DNA of 64,000 nucleotides from RH-AL1 sp965249685 (GCA_965249685.1 CBDFMN010000003.1:1550001-1614000), one strand, 5' to 3'; positions 43,024 to 52,244 are shown, counted from the stretch's first letter. Numbers and translations are program-made. The notes: a model not told the origin generated them from the letters alone.

Positions 43024-43767
43024 CTATTCAGCAGCCACCGAGATTTTTGGTGATCCGAGAGCAGCTTGAAAGGCGGCGACATGTGATACCCAACCGAAGA
43101 AGATCTCGATGTTGAGCAACGCGCCGTCGTGCAGGCTGCGCGGGCCGGCTTGGTAGGTCGCGTCGGCGAGCACGACGCCAAAATATTCCAGGAAGAATCC
43201 GTCGCGAAGCGTCGACTCGACGCAGACGTTTGTGGCAATTCCGGTGAAGACCAATGTCCGAATACCGCGGGAGCGCAATATGCTGTCCAGTCCCGTATTG
43301 AAGAAGCCGCTATAGCGCGGCTTGGCGATGACGATGTCGCCGGGCTCGGGCTTCAGTGCGTCGACCAACGCGTAGTCCCAGCCGCCCTTCGCCAGGAGCG
43401 TCCCAGACAGCTCCGGCCGCTTGCGCATCGCCTTCATGGCATTCGACTTGTGCCAGTTCGGCGACCCCGGGCCTCCGGCTTCGACGTAAGCGGGGTCCCA
43501 ACCGTTCTGAAACCAGACGATCAGGATGCCAGCGGCCCGCGCGGCGGCGACGGCCTCCGCGATCTTGGCGATCACCGGGCCGGTCGTCGAGACGTCGAAG
43601 CCAGCAAGGTCGAGGTAGCCGCCCTTCGTCGCATAGGCGTTCTGCATGTCGACGACGATGAGCGCCGTTGCCTCCGTGCCAAAGGCGATAGCCTCGGGCT
43701 TGGCGGTCAAGGTGACAGCGCCGAAGCGCCCTTCGGGATCGCGGTAGCCCGCCGGGAGATCGTCCAT
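43024..43767 (-). CDS. rutB: RutB, ureidoacrylate amidohydrolase
   Basis: 247-aa isochorismatase-fold cysteine hydrolase that cleaves (Z)-3-ureidoacrylate peracid to aminoacrylate peracid and carbamate. The triad is visible as D40 in LIVVDMQNAYA, K149 in VIAKPRYSGF and C182 in IATNVCVEST, all matching RutB. ATG 43767 shares its A with the last base of the rutA TGA (TGATG), so translation is coupled. Confidence 0.93.
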   Translation of the reverse strand: MDDLPAGYRDPEGRFGAVTLTAKPEAIAFGTEATALIVVDMQNAYATKGGYLDLAGFDVSTTGPVIAKIAEAVAAARAAGILIVWFQNGWDPAYVEAGGPGSPNWHKSNAMKAMRKRPELSGTLLAKGGWDYALVDALKPEPGDIVIAKPRYSGFFNTGLDSILRSRGIRTLVFTGIATNVCVESTLRDGFFLEYFGVVLADATYQAGPRSLHDGALLNIEIFFGWVSHVAAFQAALGSPKISVAAE

Positions 43768-44870
43768 CACGCCACCTTCGCTATGGAGGAATGACCGTCG
43801 GTCGCGATATGCCGCCGCGACTGCATCAGCGGCTGGATGCGCGTGCCGAAATCGTCCATCCCCTTGAGGAAATCGTCGAAGCACAGCAACACCCCGTCGC
43901 TGCCCGGCACGGCCGCGATTTCGTCGAGCATGCGGGCGACAGTCGCGTGGGAGCCGACGAGCGTGCCCATGTTGATGTTGACCGCCGAGGTGGGATCGAC
44001 CATCTGGCGCACGTTTGTGTCGGCACCCGACTTGGTGTCTGCGGCCGCCTGCGCGCCAAGCCAAGCGATGGCCTCCACATCGGCACCGGCCTTGTAATGC
44101 TCCCATTTGGCACGCGCCGCCTCGTCCGTCTCATCGGCGATGACCATGAACAACGCGTAGCATGCGACGGCGCGCCCGGTCTCCGCCTTCGCCGCCCGCA
44201 GGCGCTCCACCGTCGGGGCAAAGGCGGTCGGCGTGTTGACGCCGCGGCCGAAGCAAAAGTTGTAGTCGGCATATTGGGCGGTGAAGGCCATGCCGGCCCC
44301 ACTCTGTCCCGCGCAAATGATCTTCATGTCAGCCTGTGGGCGCGGGCTGAGTCGACAGTCATCCATCTGGAAAAATCGGCCCTTGCGATCGGACCGGCCG
44401 GTCTCCCACAGGTCGCGGAGGATCTGTACATATTCGGCGAGATACTCGTAACGGTGGGCAAAATATTCGTCGCCCGGCCAGATTCCCATCTGCGAATATT
44501 CGGGCTTCTGCCAGCCCGTGACGAGATTGAGGCCAAACCGCCCGTTGGAGATCGAGTCGATGGTCGAGGCCATACGAGCGGTGATTGCCGGCGGCATGCA
44601 CAGGGTTGCGGCGGTGGCGAAAAGCTTGATGCGGCTGGTGACTGCGGCGAGGCCCGCCATCAGCGTAAAGGATTCGAGGTTGTGGTCCCAGAACTCGGTC
44701 TTGCCGCCGAAACCGCGCAGCTTGATCATCGAGAGGGCGAAGTCGAGTCCGTAGCCCTCGGCCTTCAGCACCACCTGCTTGTTCAGATCGAAGCTCGGCT
44801 TGTATTGCGGAGCGGTCTCCGAAATAAGCCAGCCGTTGTTGCCGATCGGGATGAACACGCCGACGTTCAT
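43767..44870 (-). CDS. rutA: RutA, flavin-dependent pyrimidine monooxygenase
   Basis: 367-aa luciferase-like (LLM) flavoprotein. It opens the uracil ring between N3 and C4 using reduced FMN and O2, giving ureidoacrylate peracid. The N-terminus MNVGVFIPIGNNGWLIS and the LNLVTGWQKPEYSQMG and ICAGQSGAGM segments match RutA closely. It is the first gene of rutABCDF. A RutR operator lies about 80 nt upstream of the ATG. Confidence 0.94.
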   Translation of the reverse strand: MNVGVFIPIGNNGWLISETAPQYKPSFDLNKQVVLKAEGYGLDFALSMIKLRGFGGKTEFWDHNLESFTLMAGLAAVTSRIKLFATAATLCMPPAITARMASTIDSISNGRFGLNLVTGWQKPEYSQMGIWPGDEYFAHRYEYLAEYVQILRDLWETGRSDRKGRFFQMDDCRLSPRPQADMKIICAGQSGAGMAFTAQYADYNFCFGRGVNTPTAFAPTVERLRAAKAETGRAVACYALFMVIADETDEAARAKWEHYKAGADVEAIAWLGAQAAADTKSGADTNVRQMVDPTSAVNINMGTLVGSHATVARMLDEIAAVPGSDGVLLCFDDFLKGMDDFGTRIQPLMQSRRHIATDGHSSIAKVA

Positions 44871-44949
44871 GGATGAGCCTCCTGCAGCGAAGAGCGCCTA
44901 TGCACATCGAGTGCCGCACCAACCCTGCCGCCCTAGAAGGGTAGCAAAG

Positions 44950-44965
44950 TGGACCAAATGGTCAA
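44950..44965. promoter_or_regulatory. RutR operator upstream of rutA
   Basis: TGGACCAAATGGTCAA matches the E. coli RutR consensus TTGACCAnnTGGTCAA at 13 of 14 defined positions. It lies 80 nt before the rutA start and overlaps the TGA of rutR, so both autoregulation and rut operon control could act here. Confidence 0.8.
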
Positions 44966-45756
44966 ACATTATTTCGCCGGCTGGCGGGTCGTCCGGGTTT
45001 TATCGACGATGTGGGCGCTGGCACGCGACGCGTCCGAATGGAGCGCGCGGTCGCGGGCGGACGAGGCCGGACGCCGTCCAGCACCAGGGCCAGGATATTG
45101 CGCACCGTCGCCTCCACGAAGTCTGGGTCTTCCAGCGTGTGCCCGATAATGGCGTCGATCTGTACGGAGAAGTCCGCATAGTGCTGGGTGATCGCCCATA
45201 GCGAGAAGATCAGGTGGTAGGGATCGACCGGGGCCAAGCGCCCGTCGTCGATCCACCCTTGAATGACTTTGGTTTTTTCGTCGACCAAGCGGCGCAGCGA
45301 GCCTCGGAGTTCACCCATGAGCAGCGGCGCGCCTTGCGTGATCTCCAGGCAGAAAAGGCGCGAGGCGAGCGGGAAGTCGCGGGAATATTGCACCTTGATG
45401 CGGATGTAGTTGCTAATCGCTGCGATCGGATCGTGCGAGACCTCGATGGAGGCCAGCGGTTCCAGCCATGTCGCCAGAATGCGGCGCATGACGGCGACGT
45501 AGAGGTCCTCCTTGGACGTGAAGTGGTACAGCAGGTTGGCCTTGGAGATGTTCGCTTGATCCGCGATCCTGTCCAAACTCGCGCCATGGAAGCTGTATGT
45601 GGCGAACAGGTCGAGCGCTGCGTCGAGGATGACGTCCTTCTTCTTGTCGACGCGCTCGAATCGCGGGAGAAGGGGGCCGGCAGGTTTCTTCTTGCCGCGC
45701 GGGGGAGCGGCGACCGGCTGCGCCCGAGCCATCTTGCCAACCTTGCCCACGCCCAT
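44962..45756 (-). CDS. rutR: RutR, TetR-family uracil-responsive regulator
   Basis: 264-aa TetR-family repressor. An N-terminal HTH (about residues 38-85: DAALDLFATYSFHGASLDRIADQAN in two blocks, then SKANLLYHF) is followed by a ligand domain with SRLFCLEITQGAPLLM and LIFSLWAITQHYADF, both as in RutR. It has a proline/lysine-rich N-terminal tail (about 35 residues) and a 40-residue arginine-rich C-terminal tail beyond E. coli RutR. The start may be ATG 45756 or ATG 45732. In E. coli uracil and thymine release it from DNA. It sits between the importer genes and rutA, all on one strand. Confidence 0.9.
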   Translation of the reverse strand: MGVGKVGKMARAQPVAAPPRGKKKPAGPLLPRFERVDKKKDVILDAALDLFATYSFHGASLDRIADQANISKANLLYHFTSKEDLYVAVMRRILATWLEPLASIEVSHDPIAAISNYIRIKVQYSRDFPLASRLFCLEITQGAPLLMGELRGSLRRLVDEKTKVIQGWIDDGRLAPVDPYHLIFSLWAITQHYADFSVQIDAIIGHTLEDPDFVEATVRNILALVLDGVRPRPPATARSIRTRRVPAPTSSIKPGRPASRRNNV

Positions 45757-45802
45757 CGGTCACCCACATCGAACCCTGCGACGCCTTGCCCGCACCGCGA
45801 TC

Positions 45803-46738
45803 CTATCGCCGCTCCTCCCGGACGAAAGGTCGCCCAAGGGCGCCAGGCTCGTCGAAGATAGCGCGCTTGTTGAGGCTGCTCCATACCATCACGACTAGGG
45901 TGATGACATAGGGCAGCATGAGCATGAAGTATTGCGGTGCCTGGATACCGGCCGCCGCGATCCGCGGGATCAACGACTCGATGCAGCCGAAAAGCAGCGC
46001 CCCGCCAAGCGCGCGCCAAGGCTGCCACCGCGCGAAGATCACCAACGCGACGGCGATCCAGCCACGCCCGCCGGCGAGGTCGGGGATCCACACCTTCACG
46101 CCGCCGACCGCCATCAAACCGCCCGCGAGACCGATGAGCGCCGAACCCGCGGTGATCGCCAAGAGCCGCGTGCCGCCGACGTTCACGCCCGCCGCATCCG
46201 CCGCCTCCGGATTGTCGCCGACGGACCGCAGACGCAGCCCCGCCATGCTGTTGCGCAGCCCGTAGTTCACCGCGAGGAAAATGGGAATGGTGAGATAGAC
46301 GACGAGATTCTGGGTGAACAGGATCGGGCCGACGGCCGGCAAGTCCGACAGAATAGGGATGGGAAGGTGGAGCAGACCTCGGACGGGATTGTTCTGCCAA
46401 CCCATGAGGTTGCCGACGAGGTTGGTTAGCCCCTGACAGAAGTAGACGATCGCCAAGCCGGAGATAACCTGGTTGACGCGCAGCAAGACCACCATGGCCG
46501 TGAACAGCAGAGAGGCGAACGCGGCCGCAGCCATGGCGACGAGCATCGCCACCTCGGGTGCGCCGCCAAAGGTGAGGCAGGCGCCGATGCCGCTGACGGC
46601 TCCCACGAGCATCAGGCCCTCCGCCGTCAGATTAAGCACCCCCGCCCGCTCGCTGATGATGAGGCCGAGCGCCGCCAGCGCGTAGGCCGAGGCCGCGTCG
46701 GGAACATCGGCCATCCAGCTCACCAGGAAGTTCGTCAT
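45803..46738 (-). CDS. ABC permease, BMP/nucleoside type, system B subunit 2
   Basis: 311-aa YufQ-type permease with SERAGVLNLTAEGLMLVGAV near residue 30 and about ten membrane segments. ATG 46738 overlaps the previous permease stop as ATGA. It is the last importer gene before rutR (47-nt gap). Its place in this minus-strand series makes uracil/thymine or their nucleosides the likely cargo. Confidence 0.88.
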   Translation of the reverse strand: MTNFLVSWMADVPDAASAYALAALGLIISERAGVLNLTAEGLMLVGAVSGIGACLTFGGAPEVAMLVAMAAAAFASLLFTAMVVLLRVNQVISGLAIVYFCQGLTNLVGNLMGWQNNPVRGLLHLPIPILSDLPAVGPILFTQNLVVYLTIPIFLAVNYGLRNSMAGLRLRSVGDNPEAADAAGVNVGGTRLLAITAGSALIGLAGGLMAVGGVKVWIPDLAGGRGWIAVALVIFARWQPWRALGGALLFGCIESLIPRIAAAGIQAPQYFMLMLPYVITLVVMVWSSLNKRAIFDEPGALGRPFVREERR

Positions 46739-47859
46739 GAGGCGCCCCGTATCAGGCGGATGCGATGACGGACTACAAACTCAGACGCCGCGACGCAGAT
46801 GACGATGATTGCCTGGATGAGTTGCACCATGGCGAATGGAATCTGGTGAAAGACCTGGAGGCTCTGGCTCGTCACGAAGAGTGCAGCGACGAGGAAGGCG
46901 ACGAGGATGGCGGCCACCGGGTTGTTTCGCGCCATAAAGGCGATGAGCACTCCCGATACGCCGTAGCTGCCCGACAGCGATTGCGTCAGGCGGCCCTCCT
47001 GGCCGACGGCGACGACGAAACCCGCCAGGCCGGCGCAGGCGGCCGAAATCAACACCGCGGCGGCGATCGTCGCCAGGGACGGTACGCCCGCGGCGCGCGC
47101 CATACGCGGATTGGCTTGGACAAACCGCATATAAATTCCGAGCCGGGTCCGGCTGACGAGCCACCAGGCCGCAAGCCCGACGACGGCGGCAAGCGGCAGG
47201 GCGGTGCTGACCCCGAAGCCGAAATCCGGCAGGCGCTCGGCGGCGAGATAGGGCGGTGAATGGGGGAAATTGTCCTTCGTGTCGATCCATGGGCCGTAGA
47301 CGAGATAGAGCAGGGCATATTGCGCGACGTAGTTCAGCAGGAGCGTGGTGATGATCTCGTTGATGCGCAGATGGAGCTTGAGTAGCAGCGGCAGGAGCAC
47401 GAAAGCGACACCGGCGGCGAGGGACGCCGCGAGCATGAGCGGCAGGCGGACGGCTTCCGCGCCCACGGCGTAAAAGCTTATGCCGGTGGCAGCGACCGCG
47501 CCGAAGGTCATCTGGCCGGCAATACCCAGGTTCCAGAAGTTGACGCGGAAGGCCATGGCCGCCCCTACGCCGACGAGCATGAGCGGCGCCGCCTGCGACA
47601 GGACGGCGCGGAAGTTGTCGGCGTCGAAGAACGTCTGCACGATCAGTTCGTCGAGGAGGTCCGCCGCGGGCACTCCGGCCAGCACGAGGCTCACGCAGGA
47701 CAGGGCGAGGCCGATGGCGACGGCTGCGGCGGTCGCGGCCACCTGCCTTAATCCGGAGGGGTGCTCGCGAATCGACAACACGAGTTGCCCGACGCGCAAA
47801 CGTCGCGGTACCTGCGCCGGAAACGCGGCTTCGAAGGAGGGAGCCAAGGGTTCAGGCAT
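46735..47859 (-). CDS. ABC permease, BMP/nucleoside type, system B subunit 1
   Basis: 374-aa YufP-type permease with FRVNFWNLGIAGQMTFGAVA and RINEIITTLLLNYVAQYALL, both family signatures, and about ten membrane segments. It overlaps the ATPase gene by 8 nt and the second permease by 4 nt, so all three are coupled. Confidence 0.88.
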   Translation of the reverse strand: MPEPLAPSFEAAFPAQVPRRLRVGQLVLSIREHPSGLRQVAATAAAVAIGLALSCVSLVLAGVPAADLLDELIVQTFFDADNFRAVLSQAAPLMLVGVGAAMAFRVNFWNLGIAGQMTFGAVAATGISFYAVGAEAVRLPLMLAASLAAGVAFVLLPLLLKLHLRINEIITTLLLNYVAQYALLYLVYGPWIDTKDNFPHSPPYLAAERLPDFGFGVSTALPLAAVVGLAAWWLVSRTRLGIYMRFVQANPRMARAAGVPSLATIAAAVLISAACAGLAGFVVAVGQEGRLTQSLSGSYGVSGVLIAFMARNNPVAAILVAFLVAALFVTSQSLQVFHQIPFAMVQLIQAIIVICVAASEFVVRHRIRLIRGAS

Positions 47860-49354
47860 GTCCTACCATCGCTTGGCCGATGCGCTGCCGGTCCATCGGC
47901 GCCGTGAACTCGCCGACGATCCTGCCGCGGTTGATGACGCCGATGCGGTCGGACAGCATCATCACCTCGTCGAGGTCGTCGCTGATGAGCAGCACGGCGG
48001 CGCCGGCCTTGCGGGCCGCGACCAGCCGGTCGCGCACGGCGGCGCAGGCGCGGATGTCGAGGCCGCGGCTTGGACTGTGCGCCACGACGATCCGCGGCGT
48101 GGCGCTGAACTCCCGCGCGATCACGAGCTTTTGCGCATTGCCGCCCGAGAGCAGGCTCGCCTTTTGCGCCAAGCTCCGCACGCCCTGCACCTCGAATTCC
48201 GCGACGGCGGCGCCGGCCTCCCGGCGCATCCGGTCGAAATTCACCCAGGCCCAGGAGCCGTACCGCCCAGTATGGAGCCGCCCGATGGAGAAATTCTCGA
48301 GGATCGACAGGCTGCCAGCGAGCGCGTGGGCGTAGCGGTCGGCGGGAATAGCCGCCAACCCGAGGTCGCGGCGCCGGTCGGGCGGGATGACGCCGATGTC
48401 GCCGACTTCGTCCACCATGATCTCGCCGCCGAGTGGCCTGCGTAAGCCGAGCAAAGTCTCGACAAGCTCTGTCTGCCCGTTGCCGCCCACGCCGGCGATG
48501 CCGTAGATCTCGCCTCGGCGTACCGTGAAGCGGAGATCGGGGACGGTGACGTGGCCGTCGTCCCGCGCGCAGACAAGGCCGCGCACGGTGAGGAGGTCGG
48601 AGCCGGGTTCGGACGCGTCGCGCGCAAGTGCCGGCGCCGCCGCACCGACGATCAGCTCCGTCAGTTCCTGCTCCGTGGTGTCGACGGGCCGTCGGGTTGC
48701 GACGGTACGGCCCGCACGCATGACCGTCATATGGTCGGCGAAAGACGACACCTCCGACAGTTTGTGGGTGACCAGGACGACGGCCCTGCCCTGCCGGGCG
48801 AGGAGGCGCATGGTCGTCAGGAGGCGCTTGGCCTCAGCATCGGTCAGCACGGCGGTCGGTTCGTCGAGGATGATGAGTTCCGCGCCGCCTATCAGCGTCT
48901 TGAGGATCTCCACGCGTTGCTGCTCGGCCACCGAGAGCGAATCGACGCGCCTGTTCGGGTCGATGGTGAACCCGATCTCAGCCGCATGCTCGGCGATGGC
49001 GGCGGCGATCGCGCGCAGTCCCGACCGGTACCGCGGATGCGGGCAGGCAAGCAGGATGTTTTCGGCGACGCTCAGCGGCTTCACCAGCTTGAAGTGCTGA
49101 TGCACCATGCCGATCCGGCAGGCTGCAGCCTCCTGGGGTCCGGACAGCCGCCGCTCGACGCCGTCTATGAGCATCTGCCCCGCGTCGGCCTGGTAGAGGC
49201 CGGCGGCGACATTCATCAGGGTGGACTTGCCGGCCCCGTTCTCGCCGAGCAGGGCGCGGACCTCGCCGCGCTCCGCCGAAAAACTGGCGCCGTCCAGCGC
49301 GTGGAACCCGTCGAAGCTCTTCTGAATATCGCGCAGTTCAAGGGCCACAGGCAT
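47852..49354 (-). CDS. ABC ATPase, BMP/nucleoside-importer type (double domain), system B
   Basis: 500-aa tandem ATPase. Domain 1 has Walker A GENGAGKST, signature SLSVAEQQRV (variant, as is common in this family) and Walker B LIILDEPTAVL. Domain 2 has the degenerate loop GVGGNGQTEL and signature LLSGGNAQKL. It is the paralogue of the system A ATPase at 36169. It follows the binding-protein gene after 130 nt. Confidence 0.88.
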   Translation of the reverse strand: MPVALELRDIQKSFDGFHALDGASFSAERGEVRALLGENGAGKSTLMNVAAGLYQADAGQMLIDGVERRLSGPQEAAACRIGMVHQHFKLVKPLSVAENILLACPHPRYRSGLRAIAAAIAEHAAEIGFTIDPNRRVDSLSVAEQQRVEILKTLIGGAELIILDEPTAVLTDAEAKRLLTTMRLLARQGRAVVLVTHKLSEVSSFADHMTVMRAGRTVATRRPVDTTEQELTELIVGAAAPALARDASEPGSDLLTVRGLVCARDDGHVTVPDLRFTVRRGEIYGIAGVGGNGQTELVETLLGLRRPLGGEIMVDEVGDIGVIPPDRRRDLGLAAIPADRYAHALAGSLSILENFSIGRLHTGRYGSWAWVNFDRMRREAGAAVAEFEVQGVRSLAQKASLLSGGNAQKLVIAREFSATPRIVVAHSPSRGLDIRACAAVRDRLVAARKAGAAVLLISDDLDEVMMLSDRIGVINRGRIVGEFTAPMDRQRIGQAMVGHA

Positions 49355-49484
49355 CCACGATCACCCTGTTCGGTCGGGCTGCGCCCGCCGGACCCTAAAG
49401 CCTAGCTTGCCATTCCGGAGCCGAGCGCACCGACCGGATGGCGCACCCGCCGGACAGGAAGAGGCGAGCGGCCGCGGCCCGCAC

Positions 49485-50567
49485 CTAGTTCTGCGTAACG
49501 ATGCCCGGCACGTACCAGTCCATCTTCCAAAGCGCGGCATCGGGGAGAACCTGCCCCGCGGCGACGCGCTCCTTGCCGTCCTTGTCGCTGAGGGGACCGG
49601 CGTAGACCTGCTTGCCGCCGACGATCGCCGCCCGCTCGGCCGTGATCTTATCGGCGGCCTCCTTCGGCACGGCGGACCCGCAGCAGGCGATGTCCGTCCC
49701 GCCGTCCTTAATCCCGGGGAAGGCGCCGAAGGGCGCGGTGACCCAATTGCCGGCCTCGACCTTCTTCAGCTCGGGGATCAGGAACTTGTCCCAGGTCCAG
49801 ACGGACGAGCACAGCGTCGCCTTCGGCGCGAACTCTCGCAGGTCGCGGTGATGGCCGGTGCTGAACACGCCGCGCTCCTGGGCGACGATCTGCGGCGTCG
49901 GCGAGTCGACGTGCTGCCCAACCACGTCGATCCCCTGGTCGATCAGGGCCGCGGCGGCCGCGCGCTCCTTCACGGGGTCGTTCCATGACCCCGTATAGAC
50001 CACGGTCGTCGTCGCCTTGGGGTTGATCATCTTGGCGCCCATTTCGAAGGCGTTGACCGTCCAGATCACCGGGCCGAACGGGTGCGCGGCGACGAAGCCG
50101 AGCTTGCCGGACTTTGACACCGCCCCCGCCGCCATGCCGCAAAGGTATTGGCTCTCATAGGTGCGGCCGTAGAACGACTGCAGGTTGGCGCCGTTGACCG
50201 TGCCGGACCCGTCGAGGAAGGCGACCTTGGGGTATTTCTCGGCCAGCTGCTTGAACGTGTCGGAATAGCCGAAGGCCGTGCCGATAATGATGTTGCTGCC
50301 CCGCTTGATGAACTGCTCGACCGCAGGCCGGATCTGAACGGCATCCTCGGGGATGTTCTCGACGAACGGGATCTTCTGGTTGAGCGCTTTCTCCATGCTC
50401 GGCTTCGCTTCGTCGTAGGATTGCGTCCAGCCACCGTCCTTCTTGGGACCGAAATAGATGAAGGCGATTTTGGGGGGAGCGCTAAGCGTAAACCCCTCCG
50501 CCGCTACGGCGAGCGACGGCCCCGCCGCCAAGGCACAAGCGGCCGTCAGGCCGATGATCTGTTTCAT
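49485..50567 (-). CDS. BMP-family nucleoside-binding periplasmic protein
   Basis: 360-aa periplasmic protein with signal peptide (about 1-23, ending AVAAE). BMP/PnrA-family markers: FIYFGPKKDGGWTQSYDEA, NIIIGTAFGYSDTFKQLAEKYP in two blocks, and YTGSWNDPVKE. It should bind a nucleoside or free base and feed system B. Because system A (36169-39779) has no binding protein of its own, this one might serve both. It lies 90 nt downstream of the VOC gene. Confidence 0.9.
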   Translation of the reverse strand: MKQIIGLTAACALAAGPSLAVAAEGFTLSAPPKIAFIYFGPKKDGGWTQSYDEAKPSMEKALNQKIPFVENIPEDAVQIRPAVEQFIKRGSNIIIGTAFGYSDTFKQLAEKYPKVAFLDGSGTVNGANLQSFYGRTYESQYLCGMAAGAVSKSGKLGFVAAHPFGPVIWTVNAFEMGAKMINPKATTTVVYTGSWNDPVKERAAAAALIDQGIDVVGQHVDSPTPQIVAQERGVFSTGHHRDLREFAPKATLCSSVWTWDKFLIPELKKVEAGNWVTAPFGAFPGIKDGGTDIACCGSAVPKEAADKITAERAAIVGGKQVYAGPLSDKDGKERVAAGQVLPDAALWKMDWYVPGIVTQN

Positions 50568-50657
50568 GCGCGTATGCCCCCTCGAAAGATCTCTGAACGA
50601 AAACTCGGTTTGCCCGCGGACTGGCTACAGCTCTGCGCACTTCTCGTGCCACGAACC

Positions 50658-51044
50658 CTAGAGGACGGTGTTGATGCGAAACACGTTGCCTTCCGGATCC
50701 ATCAAAACCGCCTGGTACCAATCGTAATAGGTTTTGTAGGGCGCCTTCACGAGCGTCGCGCCGGCGGCTTGCGCGACCGGCACGAGCGTGTCGACCTCGA
50801 CGCGGGAGCCCACGTCGAAGTTAAGGAGAAATCCGACCCCTCGCGTTTCCGCATGGTCGGCCAGGCCGAGCAAGGCGTAGGCGTCGCGCGCGTTGAAACC
50901 GATGCAGCATCCCCCCGCATCAAGCCCTCGGAAGATCGAGGAGCGTATCGCCTCGATTTCCGCAAATCCGAAAACCTTCTGGTAGAAGGCCGGAAGAGCG
51001 TCGAGATCGCGAGTGAACACGTTGACGTAGGACAGCGTCGCCAT
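50658..51044 (-). CDS. VOC (glyoxalase/dioxygenase-fold) family protein
   Basis: 128-aa single VOC domain: two beta-alpha-beta-beta-beta units, starting YVNVFTRDLDALPAFYQKVF and ending DPEGNVFRINTVL. A histidine and glutamate that could bind metal are present (ADHAET region and late E), but the site cannot be assigned with confidence. It is separated by 2 nt from the IPNS-like gene, so it is co-transcribed. Likely an isomerase, hydrolase or lyase acting on the product of that dioxygenase. Confidence 0.82.
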   Translation of the reverse strand: MATLSYVNVFTRDLDALPAFYQKVFGFAEIEAIRSSIFRGLDAGGCCIGFNARDAYALLGLADHAETRGVGFLLNFDVGSRVEVDTLVPVAQAAGATLVKAPYKTYYDWYQAVLMDPEGNVFRINTVL

Positions 51045-51046
51045 CT

Positions 51047-52060
51047 CTAGGCCGCCTTATCGCCCTTGCCGAAGGTCGTCTGCTTGACGAATTTGCTGAG
51101 CAGGTGGTCGCCGGACGAGATCGGCGGATATTTGGCCTTCTGGTCCGCTCCCATACAGGTCGGCAGGCAGCTGACCATCGCGTCGTAGTTCGGCTGGTGG
51201 AAGAAGACGATCGAGAGCCGATCGACGTTTTCGGGCGAGCCGATGTCCGGGTTCACGACCCGGTGGACGGTGGAGGACCACGTGTCGTTGGTCCACTGCT
51301 GCATCAGGTCGCCGATATTGACGATGAAGGTGCCCTCGATAACGGGCACGCCGACCCATTCGCCGGCTTTGTTCTTCACCTGCAGGCTCGTGTCCGACAA
51401 CTCCTTACGCAGGATGGTCATGCTGCCGTAGTCGGAATGGGCGCCAGCCCGGAGTTGCCCGGGTAGCGGTGCGGTCGTCTGCGCGGGGTAGCGCAGGACG
51501 CGCATCATCGAGATGTTCTTGTCGATCGTTCCGTCGAAATAATGCTCGTCGAGCTTCAGGGCGAGCGCGAAAATCCGCATGAGGTCGCGCGCCAACGCAT
51601 CCACCGCGGCGAAATAGTGCGTCCACGTCTCCTGGAGCTCGGCGGGCTCGGTTGGCCAGACGTTCTTCGCAAAGTGCGGCCCGGCTTCCGCGCAGGTGAA
51701 ATAGGGATCGCGCTCCGGTACGTCCGTTGGCCCGATCGACAACGACTCCTTGATGTCGGGCGGGGTCGGCTCGTCGAGGCTGAAGGAGAGGCCCTCGCCG
51801 CCTACCGCGCTGTAGCCGCGCACCTGGTCGGGGGCCGGCCGGTCGACCGCCACCTTCTCGCCGTGCGACAGGGCAAAGAAGCGCTTCGAAACGTCGTAGG
51901 TCTTCTGAATGAGGTCTTCGGGGACGCCGTGGCCGGACACGACGAGGAAGCCGATGTCTCGGCACGCCTGCTCCACCTGGGCCGCGACAGTTGCCCGCCC
52001 CTCCTTCGTTCCCTCCCGATAGGGCGACAAGTCGATAACAGGCACCTGAAGAAGCGTCAT
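51047..52060 (-). CDS. 2-oxoglutarate/Fe(II) dioxygenase, isopenicillin-N-synthase-like, copy 1
   Basis: 337-aa cytoplasmic oxygenase of the IPNS/plant DIOX family. The iron triad is intact: H208-x-D210 in GAHSDYG and H266 in TVHRVVNP; R281-x-S283 (RLSIVFF) binds 2-oxoglutarate. The N-terminal VPVIDLSPY and SGHGVP are typical. ATG 52060 gives the normal start; a longer in-frame version would run through the operator region. Two RutR-like boxes lie upstream and nucleoside-importer genes downstream. Fungal thymine-7-hydroxylase belongs to this broad family, so stepwise oxidation of the thymine methyl group to make uracil for RutA is an attractive but untested role. Confidence 0.85.
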   Translation of the reverse strand: MTLLQVPVIDLSPYREGTKEGRATVAAQVEQACRDIGFLVVSGHGVPEDLIQKTYDVSKRFFALSHGEKVAVDRPAPDQVRGYSAVGGEGLSFSLDEPTPPDIKESLSIGPTDVPERDPYFTCAEAGPHFAKNVWPTEPAELQETWTHYFAAVDALARDLMRIFALALKLDEHYFDGTIDKNISMMRVLRYPAQTTAPLPGQLRAGAHSDYGSMTILRKELSDTSLQVKNKAGEWVGVPVIEGTFIVNIGDLMQQWTNDTWSSTVHRVVNPDIGSPENVDRLSIVFFHQPNYDAMVSCLPTCMGADQKAKYPPISSGDHLLSKFVKQTTFGKGDKAA

Positions 52061-52074
52061 GATCCACTCCAAAG

Positions 52075-52090
52075 CTGACCATCTGGTCCG
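52075..52090. promoter_or_regulatory. RutR-like operator, proximal
   Basis: CTGACCATCTGGTCCG matches TTGACCAnnTGGTCAA at 11 of 14 defined positions, with the core ACCAnnTGGT intact. It lies only 15 nt upstream of the IPNS-like ATG, a position suited to repression. Confidence 0.65.
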
Positions 52091-52244
52091 TTTTGGGCGA
52101 GCAAGCGGTATGCCAACCCGAGCAATCCGACGACCTTCGAGTTTCAGATCGAAATCCAGGCTCTTCACAGATGCGGCCGCCTTGGGCCGCTTGCCGCAGG
52201 AATGCAGGCGGCCCACCATGATTGAAGCACGCCGGCGAAAGTTT

